From NCBI GenBank assembly GCA_022600235.1, contig JAHZKS010000059.1, positions 1 to 5,663 of the forward strand: DNA of 5,663 nt, read 5' to 3'. Positions 1 to 5,663 of the stretch are shown here, in pieces. Each line of letters opens with the position of its first letter. Positions within the stretch are counted from its first letter, which is position 1. The notes beneath the pieces were generated by a model. The model did no database searches, was not told where the DNA came from, and was given only the letters and a program-made list of their open reading frames with translations. The translations under genes were made by a program, and so were the position numbers. The stretch is from Alphaproteobacteria bacterium (GTDB lineage Bacteria; Pseudomonadota; Alphaproteobacteria; Rickettsiales; JABSSG01).

Positions 1-656
1 AGTTTAAAAAAGTATTAAACCTATTAAAAAAACATTCCATATCTCATATATCTTTTATAGGAAGCATAAAGCGCCCTTCTCTATCATCTGTAAAACTAGA
101 TTCTGAATCCGCCTTATTCCTAACAAAATACAGTCTGAAAAAGTTTACAGGAGGAGACAACAACTTACTTAGCAGCATCTTAAGCTTCTTTGAAAATAAA
201 GGATTTAATATTATAAAACCAGAGGGTTTATCTCCAGAATTAGTAACACCCAAAGGTGTTTTAGGAAAAGTCAAACCTTCAAAAATAGATAAATCAGATA
301 TAGATATAGGGTTAAACGCACTCCAAACATTAGGAAAGCTAGATATAGGTCAATCTATTATTGTAGAGAACAGCTATGTTCTTGGTGTAGAAGCAGCTGA
401 AGGAACTAGCAAGCTTATCAAAAGATGTAAGGATTTAAAAAGAGAGAAAAAAAATCTTGGGGTATTAGTAAAACTCAAGAAGTGCAAACAAGATTCTAGG
501 ATAGACTTACCTTCGATAGGAGTTGATACAATAAAAGATGTAAAAAAAGCTGGGTTAAACGGCATCGCGATAGGTAGCAATAACAGTTTCATTATTGACA
601 TAAAAAACGTTATTAAAGAAGCTGATAAAAATAATATATTTCTAATAGGAATCTAA
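1..656 (+). CDS. lpxI: UDP-2,3-diacylglucosamine pyrophosphatase LpxI, 5'-truncated
   Basis: LpxI (DUF1009 family) hydrolyses UDP-2,3-diacylglucosamine to lipid X and UMP at the cytoplasmic face of the inner membrane, the step of lipid A synthesis done by LpxH in E. coli. The reading frame is open from the window edge (first full codon at base 3) for 217 codons to a TAA at 654-656. Visible family signatures, in order: GSIKRPSLS (bases 60-86), LGKLDIGQSIIVEN followed by VLGVEAAEGT (about 330-407), LGVLVKLKKCKQDSRIDLPS then IGVDT (about 456-530), and a C-terminal GIAIG...FLIGI. The Asp-rich QDSRIDLPSIGVDT segment is where the family's conserved catalytic or metal-binding Asp is expected. Family members are about 270-285 residues, so about 55-65 N-terminal residues lie outside the window. 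The stop overlaps the yciB start (TAATG), which suggests co-transcription and translational coupling. Identification rests on recalled family motifs, not a search. Confidence 0.9.
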   Translation, partial: FKKVLNLLKKHSISHISFIGSIKRPSLSSVKLDSESALFLTKYSLKKFTGGDNNLLSSILSFFENKGFNIIKPEGLSPELVTPKGVLGKVKPSKIDKSDIDIGLNALQTLGKLDIGQSIIVENSYVLGVEAAEGTSKLIKRCKDLKREKKNLGVLVKLKKCKQDSRIDLPSIGVDTIKDVKKAGLNGIAIGSNNSFIIDIKNVIKEADKNNIFLIGI

Positions 657-1192
657 TGAAGAAACACACAGTAAAGTTTATAAGCGAATTTCTTCCTATA
701 ATATTATTTTTTATATCCTACAAATTTTATGGAATAATAACTGCGACAGCCACAATAATTGCTGCCTCAGTATTTGGATTACTTATTACCTATATTTTTC
801 ATAAAAGAATACCTTCTGCACAACTATTTACAGTTTTAATCATAGTAATATTTGGTGGGATTACAGTTTTCAGCAAAGACCCAACTTTTATTAAAATAAA
901 ACCTACTATACTAAACTTATGTTTTGCAGGAGGGTTGTTATTTGGTTTAATAAATAAAAAACTATATATCAAATCACTTCTGGGCGATAAAATAAATATT
1001 GCAGATCAACATTGGAAGACTTTATCCAAAAGATTTATATTTCTTTTTGCTTTTATTGCTATATTGAATGAACTTGTTTGGAGAAATTTTTCAGAAGAAA
1101 CATGGATATACTTCAAAACATTTGGGATACTACCAGTTCTAATATTATTCATAATTCTTCAGGTACCTTTTATAATGAAGAATCAATCTTAA
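656..1192 (+). CDS. yciB: Inner-membrane protein YciB/IspZ (intracellular septation protein A family)
   Basis: A 178-residue, very hydrophobic protein of the YciB/IspZ family, an inner-membrane protein implicated in cell-envelope synthesis and septation; its biochemical role is unsettled. Length matches the family (about 180). Hydrophobic segments lie near residues 10-23, 25-47, 56-72, 83-99, 126-144 and 151-172. Family-typical stretches are the start (KFISEFLPIILFFISYKFYG), IVIFGGITVFSKDPTFIKIK then PTILN (residues 63-87), and near the end NFSEETWIYFKTFG (144-157). The ATG at 656 shares its A with the lpxI stop, and AGGAA at 647-651 is a weak ribosome-binding site 4 bases upstream, so translation is probably coupled to lpxI. 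The TAA stop (1190-1192) shares TTAA with the convergent hemA stop, which leaves no room for a terminator. Family assignment is firm; function is known only in outline. Confidence 0.9.
   Translation: MKKHTVKFISEFLPIILFFISYKFYGIITATATIIAASVFGLLITYIFHKRIPSAQLFTVLIIVIFGGITVFSKDPTFIKIKPTILNLCFAGGLLFGLINKKLYIKSLLGDKINIADQHWKTLSKRFIFLFAFIAILNELVWRNFSEETWIYFKTFGILPVLILFIILQVPFIMKNQS
1189..1192. other. Convergent stop codons of yciB and hemA overlap in TTAA
   Basis: The yciB stop TAA (plus, 1190-1192) and the hemA stop TAA (minus, 1191-1189) lie within the palindrome TTAA, so the two genes overlap by 4 bases tail to tail. No hairpin followed by a T-run was seen on either strand around the junction, so transcripts from both sides probably run into the opposite gene or end by another mechanism. 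Confidence 0.85.
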
Positions 1193-2403
1193 GCTGCGCT
1201 CTCTTCAATATTTAAACTCGACAACACTATCTTTAGAGATTTTACAAAATCCTCTATCATTTCATCTGTATGACAAGGTGTTGGAGTAATTCTAAGACGC
1301 TCAGTGCCTTTAGGAACAGTAGGATAATTAATATGTTGTAAATAAATACCAAACTCATTTAGTAGCATCTTACATGCTCTTTCTGCTTTTACTGGATCAT
1401 TTATTAACACAGGTATTATATGAGTGTCATTTTCTAAAATATTTATCTTATTCTGTCTAAGCAAATTTTTAGTATATTGCACCTGCTTATGATGCATTAC
1501 TCTTTCCTCGTTGCTAAACTTTAGATGATTAACACTTGCGAGAGCTGCTGCAGCTACTGATGGCGGTAATGACGTTGTAAAAATAAACCCTGGTGCATAG
1601 CTCCTTATTGCATCTATGATACTACTATTAGAAGCAATATAACCACCAATTACACCATACGACTTAGCAAAGGTTCCCTGTATAATATCAATTTCATCAG
1701 ACAGTCCAAGTTCACTTGCCATACCAGAACCACTTTTCCCATATAATCCAACTGTGTGAACTTCATCTACATATGTCATTGCGTTATATTTTTTTGCTAA
1801 CTTAACTATATCTTTCATTGGAGATCTAATACCATCCATAGAATATGCAGATTCAAATACAATAATTTTTGGTTTAGATACTGGAATACTTGAAAGTAAT
1901 AGTTCTAAATGTTCTACATCGTTATGCTTAAAAATAAATTTTTCTGCCCTACTATTTCTTATTCCTTCTATTATTGAAGCATGGTTACTTTCATCTGATA
2001 AGAAAACACATCCAGGAAGAATCTTCGCTAAAGTTGCTAAGGTTGTAGAGTTTGCAACATAGCCAGATGTAAATACTAGTGCTGCATCTTTAGAATGCAA
2101 ACTTGCTGCTTCTTTTTCAAGCTCTACAACAAATCTATTATTACCTCCTATATTTCTTGTCCCCCCAGAACCACATCCATATTCTTTAGTTATGTTCACC
2201 ATTGCATCAACAACTCTTGGATGCCTAGACATACCTAAGTAATCATTAATACACCACATTGTGATATCTTTATTAAGGCTATTATCTCTTGCGATAGGTA
2301 TTCTTGAGGCATATCTAGTAATATCAACAAAACTCCTGTACCTACTTTCATTCTTTACGTCTTGAACAGCTTTCGCAAAAGACTCTTGATAATCCATGGT
2401 CAT
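1189..2403 (-). CDS. hemA: 5-aminolevulinate synthase (ALAS, C4 pathway)
   Basis: A PLP-dependent enzyme that condenses glycine and succinyl-CoA to 5-aminolevulinate, the first committed heme precursor in Alphaproteobacteria (and mitochondria). The 404 residues match the family's usual length. Visible motifs: WCINDYLGM (50-58), GSGGTRNIGG (78-87), SDESNHASIIEGIR (136-149), the PLP-contacting YVDEVHTVGLYG (211-222; Asp213 and His216), the Schiff-base lysine Lys247 in GTFAKSYGVIGGYIA, YAPGFIFTTSLPP (269-281), and PTVPKGTERLRITPTP near the end. TERLRITPTP and DEVH separate it from ordinary KBL-type relatives. There are two possible starts: ATG at 2403 and an in-frame ATG at 2397, giving MDYQ. 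Characterised alphaproteobacterial ALAS proteins such as that of Rhodobacter capsulatus begin MDYN, so 2397 (402 residues) may be the true start; neither has a strong ribosome-binding site. It lies 6 bases after ctaA on the same strand, so the two are probably one transcript. No CP-type heme-regulatory motif was seen. Confidence 0.95.
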   Translation of the reverse strand: MTMDYQESFAKAVQDVKNESRYRSFVDITRYASRIPIARDNSLNKDITMWCINDYLGMSRHPRVVDAMVNITKEYGCGSGGTRNIGGNNRFVVELEKEAASLHSKDAALVFTSGYVANSTTLATLAKILPGCVFLSDESNHASIIEGIRNSRAEKFIFKHNDVEHLELLLSSIPVSKPKIIVFESAYSMDGIRSPMKDIVKLAKKYNAMTYVDEVHTVGLYGKSGSGMASELGLSDEIDIIQGTFAKSYGVIGGYIASNSSIIDAIRSYAPGFIFTTSLPPSVAAAALASVNHLKFSNEERVMHHKQVQYTKNLLRQNKINILENDTHIIPVLINDPVKAERACKMLLNEFGIYLQHINYPTVPKGTERLRITPTPCHTDEMIEDFVKSLKIVLSSLNIEESAA

Positions 2404-2409
2404 TTATAA

Positions 2410-3444
2410 TTAATATCTTACTGTCGTGTTTGAGTTATATACTAAGTGATGTATTATAAAAAGTAAATTTGTAAATATTATAATAGCAATGAGTTGGTGT
2501 AAAAGAGCCAAATTAAATGGAACTTGATATATTAAAGTTAATATCCCTAACACTATCTGGGCAAACGTAAGCACACATAACATTCTTACAGATACTTTAA
2601 TGATCTTTTTTGTTTTAACTGAAATTTCAAAATGGATTAATAAAAAAATACAAAACCCTAGAAATATAACCCCAATTATGCGATGAAAAAATTGGATATT
2701 TGTTGGGTTACTCAATACTGCATCAATATTTGTAGAAATATTAAAATCATTAGGAATAAAAGACCCTCCCATCAAAGGGAAGGTGTTATAAATCAATCCT
2801 GCATTTAATCCAGCCACCATGGCTCCTAGTGTAATTTGTAAAACACACAGAATTGCTGTTACAGCCACAACCATAGTTGCATTACAATAATGATATTTTT
2901 TAACTCTAGATCTATAAAAAATCATTGCGTTCCATATAATCAATCCATATATAAAAACTGCAACTAACATATGCAACGTAAGCCGGTAATGACTAACATC
3001 TGGGTCAAATTTCAAACCACTTCTAACCATGTACCAGCCTATAAACCCTTGAATTCCACCTAAACAAAATATAAAAAGCAAAGTAAATATTTCACCTTTT
3101 TTGAGCCATTTCTGATACAAGAAAAAAATGAAAGGAAGAAAAAAAACTATACCAGTGATGCGTCCTAACAACCTGTGTAGATACTCAGTCCAGTAAATTT
3201 TTTTAAACTGAGATATCGTGATATCAAAGTTCTTTTCTTTAAACTCAGGAAATTGAGAATATAGATTGAATTCTTCAGACCACTCTTTTTCATTAGCAGG
3301 AGGGAAAATTCCAGTTAATGGCTTCCATTCTACTATAGACAATCCTGCCTCACTAAGCCTTGTATAGCCTCCTAGCATAATCATAGACATCACCATAAAA
3401 GAACATAATAAAAGCCAAATAGATATTGTTTTTCTTTGATCCAT
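2410..3444 (-). CDS. ctaA: Heme A synthase (COX15/CtaA family)
   Basis: An integral inner-membrane enzyme that oxidises the C8 methyl group of heme O to the formyl group of heme A, the cofactor of aa3-type cytochrome c oxidase. The 344 residues and about eight hydrophobic segments fit the COX15-like (proteobacterial/mitochondrial) type. The N-terminal membrane segment runs into the signature GGYTRLSEAGLSIVEWKP then LTGIFPP (25-49), followed by a hydrophilic loop of about 35 residues. Four candidate heme-ligand histidines are present: His90 in EYLHRLLGR, His158 in HYRLTLHM, His254 in FFHRIIG and His316 in LLHQLIA. The two-fold repeat of four-helix bundles typical of the family is therefore intact. 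It is the first gene of a likely ctaA-hemA operon. The ATG at 3444 has no recognisable Shine-Dalgarno sequence; the bases just before it are almost all A and T. A consensus -10 box lies about 55 bases upstream. Confidence 0.95.
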   Translation of the reverse strand: MDQRKTISIWLLLCSFMVMSMIMLGGYTRLSEAGLSIVEWKPLTGIFPPANEKEWSEEFNLYSQFPEFKEKNFDITISQFKKIYWTEYLHRLLGRITGIVFFLPFIFFLYQKWLKKGEIFTLLFIFCLGGIQGFIGWYMVRSGLKFDPDVSHYRLTLHMLVAVFIYGLIIWNAMIFYRSRVKKYHYCNATMVVAVTAILCVLQITLGAMVAGLNAGLIYNTFPLMGGSFIPNDFNISTNIDAVLSNPTNIQFFHRIIGVIFLGFCIFLLIHFEISVKTKKIIKVSVRMLCVLTFAQIVLGILTLIYQVPFNLALLHQLIAIIIFTNLLFIIHHLVYNSNTTVRY

Positions 3445-3544
3445 TTCTATAATTATCTTTTTATAAATTTATTATTTACTCTTGTTACAAGATACTAAAT
3501 TATACCTTATACTCAAAGAAATAAAATTTTGTATTATTAAATAA
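3445..3544. promoter_or_regulatory. Divergent promoter region between ctaA and gmk
   Basis: A 100-base A/T-rich gap that must hold the start signals of ctaA-hemA (leftward) and gmk (rightward). On the minus strand a perfect TATAAT lies at 3504-3499, preceded by AGG; the -35 region upstream is weak. It would give a ctaA leader of about 45-50 bases. On the plus strand, TATACT (3508-3513) is a possible gmk -10 box, with TTGTTA (3482-3487, 20-base spacing) or TTACAA (3485-3490, 17-base spacing) as poor -35 candidates. The two -10 candidates are back to back, so the promoters would overlap. Boxes were matched by eye to the sigma-70 consensus, and in DNA this A/T-rich some matches are expected by chance. 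Confidence 0.45.
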
Positions 3545-4165
3545 ATGTCAGCAATAGAAAGAAAAGGATTAATGCTAATCATTTCATCTCCTTCAGGAGC
3601 TGGTAAAACAACCCTTGCCAATGCACTACTAAATTCTGATAAAAACATTCAACTTTCTATCTCTGTTACAACAAGACCAAAAAGAAAAAATGAGATACAT
3701 GGCAAACACTACTACTTTGTAACACAAAAAGAATACGATGAGATGTTAAGAAATGATATGCTCATGGAGCATGCAGAAGTCTTTGGATATCATTACGGAA
3801 CACCTAAAAAACAGACAGAAACACTTCTTGAAAAAGGCATAGACATTATATATGACATAGACTGGCAAGGAGCATTGCAGCTTATGGAACGCAACAAAAA
3901 TGATATTGCTAGCATATTTATTATGCCTCCATCTATGGAAGTTCTGGGAAAAAGATTAAAGCAAAGAGATTCTGACTCTAGTGATTCAATACAGAAACGT
4001 CTTTCAGCAGCAAAGAACGAAATTTCAAAAAGTCATTATTACGATTATATTTTAGTGAATGATAACGTAGAAGAAACACTAAAGAAAATTCAATCTTGTC
4101 TTGAAGCAGAACGAAACAAACAAAGCAGGCTCATTCTCTCTAATTTTCTATCTACATTCAAGTAA
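3545..4165 (+). CDS. gmk: Guanylate kinase
   Basis: A cytosolic enzyme that transfers phosphate from ATP to GMP (or dGMP), giving GDP for GTP, dGTP and signalling-nucleotide supply. The 206 residues match bacterial Gmk. Visible in order: Walker A P-loop SSPSGAGKTT (14-23, Lys21), the GMP-binding ISVTTRPKR...HGKHYYF (39-58; Arg44 and Tyr56/57 region), the second GMP-binding segment EHAEVFGYHYGTPK (75-88), YDIDWQGA in the core, and a lid-region arginine-rich stretch LGKRLKQRDSDS followed by IQKRL. No key residue is missing. ATG 3545 is the earliest possible start because an in-frame TAA directly precedes it; the next Met is at residue 10, too close to the P-loop. There is no Shine-Dalgarno sequence upstream. 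The gene is alone on its strand, divergent from ctaA, and its stop codon directly abuts the stop codon of the convergent glycosyltransferase gene. Confidence 0.96.
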   Translation: MSAIERKGLMLIISSPSGAGKTTLANALLNSDKNIQLSISVTTRPKRKNEIHGKHYYFVTQKEYDEMLRNDMLMEHAEVFGYHYGTPKKQTETLLEKGIDIIYDIDWQGALQLMERNKNDIASIFIMPPSMEVLGKRLKQRDSDSSDSIQKRLSAAKNEISKSHYYDYILVNDNVEETLKKIQSCLEAERNKQSRLILSNFLSTFK

Positions 4166-4882
4166 CTATCCCCAATAATCTGCTACCCAAGGAGTCTTAC
4201 GCACAAACTTTCTAATAGTGCCAGGCCACTTGCCTGCTATCGCATCCGAAGGTTTTGGGTTTCCATGGAATACAACAATTTTAGTTCCTTCTGGTATAGA
4301 TGGAGTAACAAATAAATTTTTTAAACCACCAGGAAGACAATGAATTTTAAAGCTCTTACACCATTTCTCAGGCCAAAATTTCACATTACCTATACGCTTT
4401 GACAAGTAAATCTGTTCATTATCATATTTCTTCAAAATCTCATCCATATTCTCAAGAAACTCATTTAGAACAAACTCATATTTACCAAACTCAAATGCAT
4501 AAACAGATGAATTCCCAATTCCTCTGCCCTTTTGTGTCCAGTTTTCTATGATACAAAAATCATCTGAATACTCAAAGAAACAATCAATATTGTCAACTAT
4601 CACAATATCTAAATCTAAAAATAATGTTTTACCTTTTATATCTCCAAGTTCTTTAGAAAACATGAGAAGCTTTCTCCATGGTGAAACATCATTTCTACTA
4701 GGAACATTAATAGATGGTATAGGACATATTTTAACCTCTTTCCTAATACCTTCTGTAGAGTCTGTAATACATATAAAGTTATGAGGAATAGTAAGATTTC
4801 TCTGAACCATAGAATATAATTTATTCACATATTCAGGCCCATATTTCTCCCCCCATTTCATGCATATTACATTAACTTTCAT
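4166..4882 (-). CDS. Putative GT-A-type glycosyltransferase, substrate unknown
   Basis: A 238-residue soluble protein without signal peptide or membrane segment. It resembles a conserved family found in alphaproteobacteria, usually annotated only as glycosyltransferase or hypothetical protein. It starts with a beta-strand followed by KWGEKYGPEYVNKLYSMVQR (9-28), then a FICITD strand (36-41). SPWRKLLMFS (67-76) is followed by the strand LFLDLDIVIVDNID (87-100), whose Asp90-Leu-Asp92 is a DxD motif of the kind that binds a metal and nucleotide-sugar in GT-A enzymes. Later blocks are GIGNSSVYAF (121-130), YDNEQIYLSK (153-162), FWPEKWCKSFKIHCLPGG (169-186) and VVFHGNPKP (203-211), which recall the order of elements in GT8-like enzymes, where a late HxG also contacts the metal. 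A good ribosome-binding site (AAGGAG, 6 bases before ATG) supports the start. The family likeness is from memory; the sugar donor and acceptor cannot be read from the sequence. Confidence 0.72.
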   Translation of the reverse strand: MKVNVICMKWGEKYGPEYVNKLYSMVQRNLTIPHNFICITDSTEGIRKEVKICPIPSINVPSRNDVSPWRKLLMFSKELGDIKGKTLFLDLDIVIVDNIDCFFEYSDDFCIIENWTQKGRGIGNSSVYAFEFGKYEFVLNEFLENMDEILKKYDNEQIYLSKRIGNVKFWPEKWCKSFKIHCLPGGLKNLFVTPSIPEGTKIVVFHGNPKPSDAIAGKWPGTIRKFVRKTPWVADYWG

Positions 4883-4888
4883 ACCGAA

Positions 4889-4894
4889 CTCCTT
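4889..4894 (-). promoter_or_regulatory. Shine-Dalgarno AAGGAG of the glycosyltransferase gene
   Basis: Read on the minus strand, AAGGAG ends 6 bases before the ATG at 4882. It is the strongest ribosome-binding site in the window and fixes the start of the glycosyltransferase gene. Confidence 0.8.
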
Positions 4895-4975
4895 ATATTA
4901 TTATCTTCTCTACTTGAAACATTGCAATCTAGATTCTTATACATTATATTATACCTAGTATCAACCAAAGAGAAA

Positions 4976-4981
4976 AAGAGG
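4976..4981 (+). promoter_or_regulatory. Shine-Dalgarno AAGAGG of the BI-1 gene
   Basis: AAGAGG lies 6 bases upstream of the ATG at 4988 and decides the start of the BI-1 family gene. Confidence 0.7.
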
Positions 4982-4987
4982 TTAACG

Positions 4988-5663
4988 ATGATAAATTTTT
5001 CAAAATCTCATGCAGCTAATAGTAAAGCTACGACTTATGATGTCGGGTTGCGTGAATATATGATAAGAGTTTTTAATTACATGTGCTTGGCACTATGTAT
5101 AACTGGAGTCACATCTTTTGCAACAATCTCTACAAGCATTATTACACTATTCTATAGTCAAAGCGGTAATGGAGTTGGATTATCAGGACTTGGTTGGCTA
5201 TTCACACTAGCACCTTTATTCTTTGTGATGTTTTTCTCTTCAAAAATGCAATCTGTATCTACAGATAAAGCACGACTAATGCTTTGGGTTTTCTCAGGAT
5301 TAATGGGATTATCTTTAGCTCCTATATTTCTACTTTACACAGGAGCAAGTATAGCAAGAATCTTCTTTATAACAGCGTCAGTATTTGCATCAATGAGTAT
5401 TTATGGATATACAACAAAGAGAGACTTAACTAAATTTGGATCTTTCTTAATGATGGGTTTAATAGGAATCATTATAGCATCTCTAGTAAATATATTCATG
5501 CAAAGTCCTGCTATATACTTTGTAACTTCAGCGATTGGAGTGTTAATATTTACTGGTTTAACCGCTTATGATGTACAAAGAATAGTACACACATATAAAA
5601 TACTTCCTGCTGGAAGAGCAAGAGATAATGCTGCTGTAGTTGGGGCGCTATCTTTATACTTAG
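4988..5663 (+). CDS. Bax inhibitor-1 family membrane protein (YbhL/YccA type), 3'-truncated
   Basis: The frame is open from ATG 4988 to the window edge: 225 complete codons plus one base. It encodes a polytopic inner-membrane protein of the Bax inhibitor-1/YccA superfamily. Hydrophobic segments lie near residues 28-51, 68-85, 97-117, 122-140, 150-169 and 173-192; a final segment is cut off. Recognition rests on the N-terminal LREYMIRVFNYM (21-32), SIYGYTTKRDLTKFGSFLMM (137-156), and LTAYDVQRI (191-199) followed by GALSLYL (219-225) at the edge, which in the family leads into DFINLFL. In the Bacillus relative YetJ two aspartates form a pH-sensitive calcium-leak switch; Asp195 here matches the first. 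The next codon begins with G, as expected for the second, but it is not visible. Bacterial members such as YccA also interact with the FtsH protease. The ribosome-binding site AAGAGG supports this start. Physiological function is not established by sequence. Confidence 0.9.
   Translation, partial: MINFSKSHAANSKATTYDVGLREYMIRVFNYMCLALCITGVTSFATISTSIITLFYSQSGNGVGLSGLGWLFTLAPLFFVMFFSSKMQSVSTDKARLMLWVFSGLMGLSLAPIFLLYTGASIARIFFITASVFASMSIYGYTTKRDLTKFGSFLMMGLIGIIIASLVNIFMQSPAIYFVTSAIGVLIFTGLTAYDVQRIVHTYKILPAGRARDNAAVVGALSLYL

Larger units (their letters stand above)
4883..4987. promoter_or_regulatory. Divergent promoter/operator region between the glycosyltransferase and BI-1 genes
   Basis: A 105-base gap serving two divergent genes. 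Plus strand: TTGCAA (4922-4927), 17 bases, TATATT (4945-4950) is the best sigma-70-like match; TTGAAA (4914-4919), 18 bases, TATACA (4938-4943) is an alternative. Minus strand: two perfect TATAAT boxes overlap by one base (4953-4948 and 4948-4943), so the -10 regions of both directions coincide; their -35 partners are weak. Two short perfect palindromes sit between the -35 and -10 boxes of the rightward promoter and overlap each other: ATTGCAAT (4921-4928) and AATCTAGATT (4926-4935). They could be an operator, but no known regulator motif was recognised. Confidence 0.5.

Noticed and set aside
44..274. 76-codon open frame on the minus strand
   Set aside because: It lies wholly antisense to lpxI, whose protein shows clear family motifs, and its translation has no recognisable domain.
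297..348. Repeated GATATAG units
   Set aside because: They fall inside lpxI and encode Asp-Ile pairs (DIDIG, LDIG) at positions conserved in the family; not a separate repeat element.
374..601. 75-codon open frame on the minus strand
   Set aside because: Antisense to the best-conserved part of lpxI; hydrophobic composition is a by-product of the opposite strand's codons.
4548..4784. 78-codon open frame on the plus strand
   Set aside because: It is antisense to the DxD region of the glycosyltransferase gene and has no motif or ribosome-binding site.
4899..4927. Leftward promoter TTGCAA-16-GATAAT for the glycosyltransferase gene
   Set aside because: It scores well, but transcription would start within or beside the AAGGAG site, leaving almost no leader; the TATAAT boxes at 4943-4953 fit better.
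1..5663. CRISPR arrays, insertion sequences, tRNA or rRNA genes, phage genes, toxin-antitoxin pairs, riboswitches, intrinsic terminators
   Set aside because: No spaced direct repeats, terminal inverted repeats, cloverleaf-like stretches, long conserved RNA leaders or GC-hairpin plus T-run were seen, and the gaps of at most 105 bases leave little room for them.

Overview
This window looks like a piece of an AT-rich, gene-dense alphaproteobacterial chromosome. The pointers to Alphaproteobacteria are a C4-pathway 5-aminolevulinate synthase (HemA/ALAS), the LpxI type of lipid A enzyme, a CtaA of the COX15-like type with four conserved histidines and a long first periplasmic loop, and a conserved GT-A-like glycosyltransferase. 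The strong A/T bias, Lys/Ile/Asn-rich proteins and near-zero gene spacing suggest a Rickettsiales-like or similarly streamlined lineage. That placement is inference: no rRNA or other decisive marker is present, and base composition was judged by eye.

Layout: (1) bases 1-656, plus strand, the 3' part of lpxI, whose stop overlaps the start of yciB/ispZ (656-1192, plus). (2) 1189-3444, minus strand, an operon-like pair transcribed ctaA then hemA, with 6 bases between them. hemA converges on yciB so closely that the two stop codons share the palindrome TTAA. (3) 3445-3544, a 100-base divergent promoter region. (4) gmk (3545-4165, plus), which abuts the convergent end of a putative glycosyltransferase gene (4166-4882, minus) with no spacer. 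(5) 4883-4987, a second divergent promoter region with palindromes and -10-like boxes on both strands. (6) 4988-5663, plus, a Bax-inhibitor-1 (YbhL/YccA-type) membrane protein gene cut off by the window end.

Functionally, the window mixes envelope work (lipid A synthesis by LpxI, YciB in the inner membrane, possible surface-glycan transfer by the glycosyltransferase), heme supply (HemA makes 5-aminolevulinate, the first committed precursor; CtaA makes heme A for cytochrome aa3 oxidase), nucleotide metabolism (Gmk) and a BI-1 membrane protein. The ctaA-hemA pair joins an early and a late step of the route to heme A. No mobile element, CRISPR array, tRNA, rRNA, prophage or defence system was seen, and no gap between genes exceeds 105 bases. 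I found no convincing new biological system; the most informative open questions are the glycosyltransferase and the control of the two divergent promoter regions.
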